DNA of 33,088 nt from positions 1-33,088 of the forward strand of contig NCEH01000043.1 of the NCBI GenBank assembly GCA_002304505.1, given 5' to 3'. Each line of letters starts with the position of its first letter. The first letter of the stretch is position 1. The notes below the pieces were generated by a model. The model did no database searches, had not been told where the DNA came from, and was given only the letters and a program-made list of their open reading frames with translations. Made by a program: the position numbers and the translations under genes. The stretch is from Rhizobiales bacterium 32-66-11 (GTDB lineage Bacteria; Pseudomonadota; Alphaproteobacteria; Rhizobiales; Xanthobacteraceae). This document shows, one piece after another, positions 31,739 through 33,088 of this stretch.

Positions 31739-32074
31739 TCAGTCCTCCTGCCGCTTCTTGGAGGGCTGGACGGTGGTGAGCACCCAGGCAGAACCATCGT
31801 CACCGGCGCGGAAGAGATTTGCGCGAAACGTGCCGCCGAGTAGCGGGCTGTAGATCGTGATCGAGACGAACTCGCCGGCCCGTTCGCCGACATGTATCCA
31901 GCCCGCGCCGATATCGAGGCCGTCTTCGTCACCGAGCAGGACGCGGTATTTCGGGGCGTTCTCGGTCTCCGAGGGTTCGGCAGGAACGAGGGTCATTTCC
32001 TCTTTGATGCCGAGCGTTCGGAACTCGCCTTCGAAGCCCGCTTCCGTGCGCGTGAACTGTCCGATCTGGGCCAT
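31739..32074 (-). CDS. DUF736 protein
   Basis: A 111-residue protein of the DUF736 family (MAQIGQFTRTEAGFEGEFRT; DIGAGWIHVGERAGEF; FRANLFRAGDDGSAW), small proteins found next to relaxase and traF genes in many conjugative elements. Function unknown; the family is thought to be cytoplasmic. I chose the second of two close ATGs because AGGAG is nine bases before it, against three for the first (32080). Confidence 0.88.
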   Translation of the reverse strand: MAQIGQFTRTEAGFEGEFRTLGIKEEMTLVPAEPSETENAPKYRVLLGDEDGLDIGAGWIHVGERAGEFVSITIYSPLLGGTFRANLFRAGDDGSAWVLTTVQPSKKRQED

Positions 32075-32119
32075 GGTCATGGTCTCCTGTGCTGCGGTGG
32101 GATTGCGAAGGACGCGCGC

Positions 32120-32608
32120 TCACCGCGTCGGCGCGCGCCAGACGAAGCGGGGAAACGGGCCGAAGTACCGGCCGTCGAGGCTGTCGGCGGCTTCGAGATT
32201 CATGAGGAAAAGTTCGCCGCCGCCGATCACGCGGCAGCCCCGCCAGACCGGCAGGTCGCGGCCACGGCTGTCGCGGTCGCGGGCCTCGCCGAGCGGAACG
32301 TCGTCGACCGTGATGGCGCGACCGTCGCGGCAAACGCGCTGTCCCGGCAAGCCGACGACGTGCTTGAGGATCGGCACGTCGCGGCCGACATAGCTGCGTT
32401 CGACCATGAAGGAGGCGAACGGCTCGGGTGGCATGACGGCGACGAGATCCGGCACTTCGATCCGCCCGGCCGGCGATACCGTGTAGAAGCCGATTGGCGC
32501 GCTTGCCGTCGCGTTCCAGATGAGTTTCAGCGGCATCGGCGTGGCGCTGGCCGCAGCGATGCCGAGCACGGCGACAGATGTCGCCGCGAGGTAGCCGAGC
32601 CGCGTCAT
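32120..32608 (-). CDS. traF: conjugal transfer peptidase TraF (S26 family)
   Basis: A 162-residue membrane-bound serine peptidase of the signal peptidase S26/TraF group, which in RP4 is needed for cyclisation of the TrbC pilin. One N-terminal membrane segment (about 5-22); the Ser36 nucleophile is in ATASAPIGFY and the general base Lys82 in ILKHVVGLPGQ; the closing motif is SLDGRYFGP. A TrbC gene is present in this window as the probable substrate. ATGA overlap with DUF2840. Confidence 0.93.
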   Translation of the reverse strand: MTRLGYLAATSVAVLGIAAASATPMPLKLIWNATASAPIGFYTVSPAGRIEVPDLVAVMPPEPFASFMVERSYVGRDVPILKHVVGLPGQRVCRDGRAITVDDVPLGEARDRDSRGRDLPVWRGCRVIGGGELFLMNLEAADSLDGRYFGPFPRFVWRAPTR

Positions 32609-33084
32609 CGCCCGATCTCCCGCCGCCGGAGCCAGGCTTGATGGCGCTCGGCCGTGTACGGGCGCGGCATCTCGCCGGCATTCATCCAGTGCGCGACGTG
32701 CCGCCAGTGATCGGGATCGGCGTCGGCGGGATCGATGCCGAGGGCCTCGATGCCGTCGACATGGCGAAGCACGTCCTCGACCTTCGGCCAGCTTTCGACC
32801 TTCAGCAGGATTTCGCCGCCAGGACGGACGAAGGGCAGCGTCTGGAACGGCTCGCCGCGGTCGACCGCGCGGACGATGTCCAGGCGCGAGATGATCGTTC
32901 CGTAGTCGTTTGCGGCCCAGCGGACGAGGCAGAAGATCGTGCCGGGCGCGAAGCCGACCACCCTGTGCCGGCGGTCGAGTTTCTGCTCATAGCTTTCGCG
33001 GCCGAACCTGATCCAGTTCTCGATGCGCTTCTCGATCCAGGTGAGCTCGACGAGCGTGGTGAAAGCGGCGGGACCGTCCGGCAA
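32605..33084 (-). CDS. DUF2840 protein (5' end at window edge)
   Basis: A DUF2840 protein (VELTWIEKRIENWIRFGRES; FAPGTIFCLVRWAANDYG; VRPGGEILLKVESWPKVEDVL), regularly found upstream of traF in these elements. At least 159 residues are visible. The only start codon in view is a TTG four bases from the window end, and the family usually has a few more residues before the conserved part, so the true start probably lies at or beyond the edge. Function unknown. Confidence 0.85.
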   Translation of the reverse strand: MPDGPAAFTTLVELTWIEKRIENWIRFGRESYEQKLDRRHRVVGFAPGTIFCLVRWAANDYGTIISRLDIVRAVDRGEPFQTLPFVRPGGEILLKVESWPKVEDVLRHVDGIEALGIDPADADPDHWRHVAHWMNAGEMPRPYTAERHQAWLRRREIGR

Positions 33085-33088
33085 CGGA

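Overview
The window looks like part of an integrative and conjugative element (or related plasmid) of a GC-rich alphaproteobacterium, of a rhizobial or sphingomonad-like kind. The right half (about 16.0-33.1 kb) is a conjugation backbone in the order usual for such elements, almost all on the minus strand: DUF2840, traF peptidase, DUF736, lytic transglycosylase, VirD2-like relaxase, traG coupling ATPase, a CopG-type regulator, then trbB-C-D-E-J-K-L-F-G-I and a DUF2274 gene. A LysR gene (plus strand) closes the block. Many neighbouring genes overlap by 1-4 bases, so translation is probably coupled. trbD is broken by a perfect 29-bp tandem duplication, which puts its start in frame with trbE.

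The left half (about 0-16 kb) is cargo built around thiol and sulfur chemistry in the cell envelope. A QseB/PmrA-type response regulator and a QseC-like kinase (13.9-16.0 kb) sit back to back with a DsbA/ScsC-like protein. Further left, on the minus strand, are a second DsbA-like protein with an L,D-transpeptidase, then dsbG, then dsbD with a membrane-anchored TlpA-like thioredoxin and a lipoprotein L,D-transpeptidase. Each of these three units, and the regulator/dsbA intergenic region, carries a CTTAAG-N5-CTTAAG type direct repeat. This has the form of a PmrA/BasR box, and I see no other such pair in the window. The reading I propose is a mobile, self-regulated DsbD-DsbG system that protects or repairs L,D-transpeptidase cysteines, with Scs-like components.

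Between those parts (7.9-13.1 kb) is a sulfide/persulfide module: a divergent pair of a sulfide:quinone oxidoreductase-like flavoprotein and Blh (sulfurtransferase-like plus persulfide dioxygenase-like domains), followed by two YeeE/YedE half-transporters and a TauE/SafE exporter. It resembles the BigR operon, but no bigR gene is visible. An orphan solute-binding protein lies next to it. The far left holds an alpha/beta hydrolase and a methyltransferase gene ruined by an internal deletion. A short decayed TauE/SafE 3' end lies at about 7.7 kb.

No rRNA, tRNA, CRISPR array, insertion sequence or attachment site was recognised. No gene-free stretch exceeds 300 bases; the longest gaps are about 220 bases (7641-7861, holding the TauE/SafE remnant), 194 bases (8621-8814, nothing recognised except a hairpin at its edge) and 190 bases (26619-26808, palindromes and a possible promoter).
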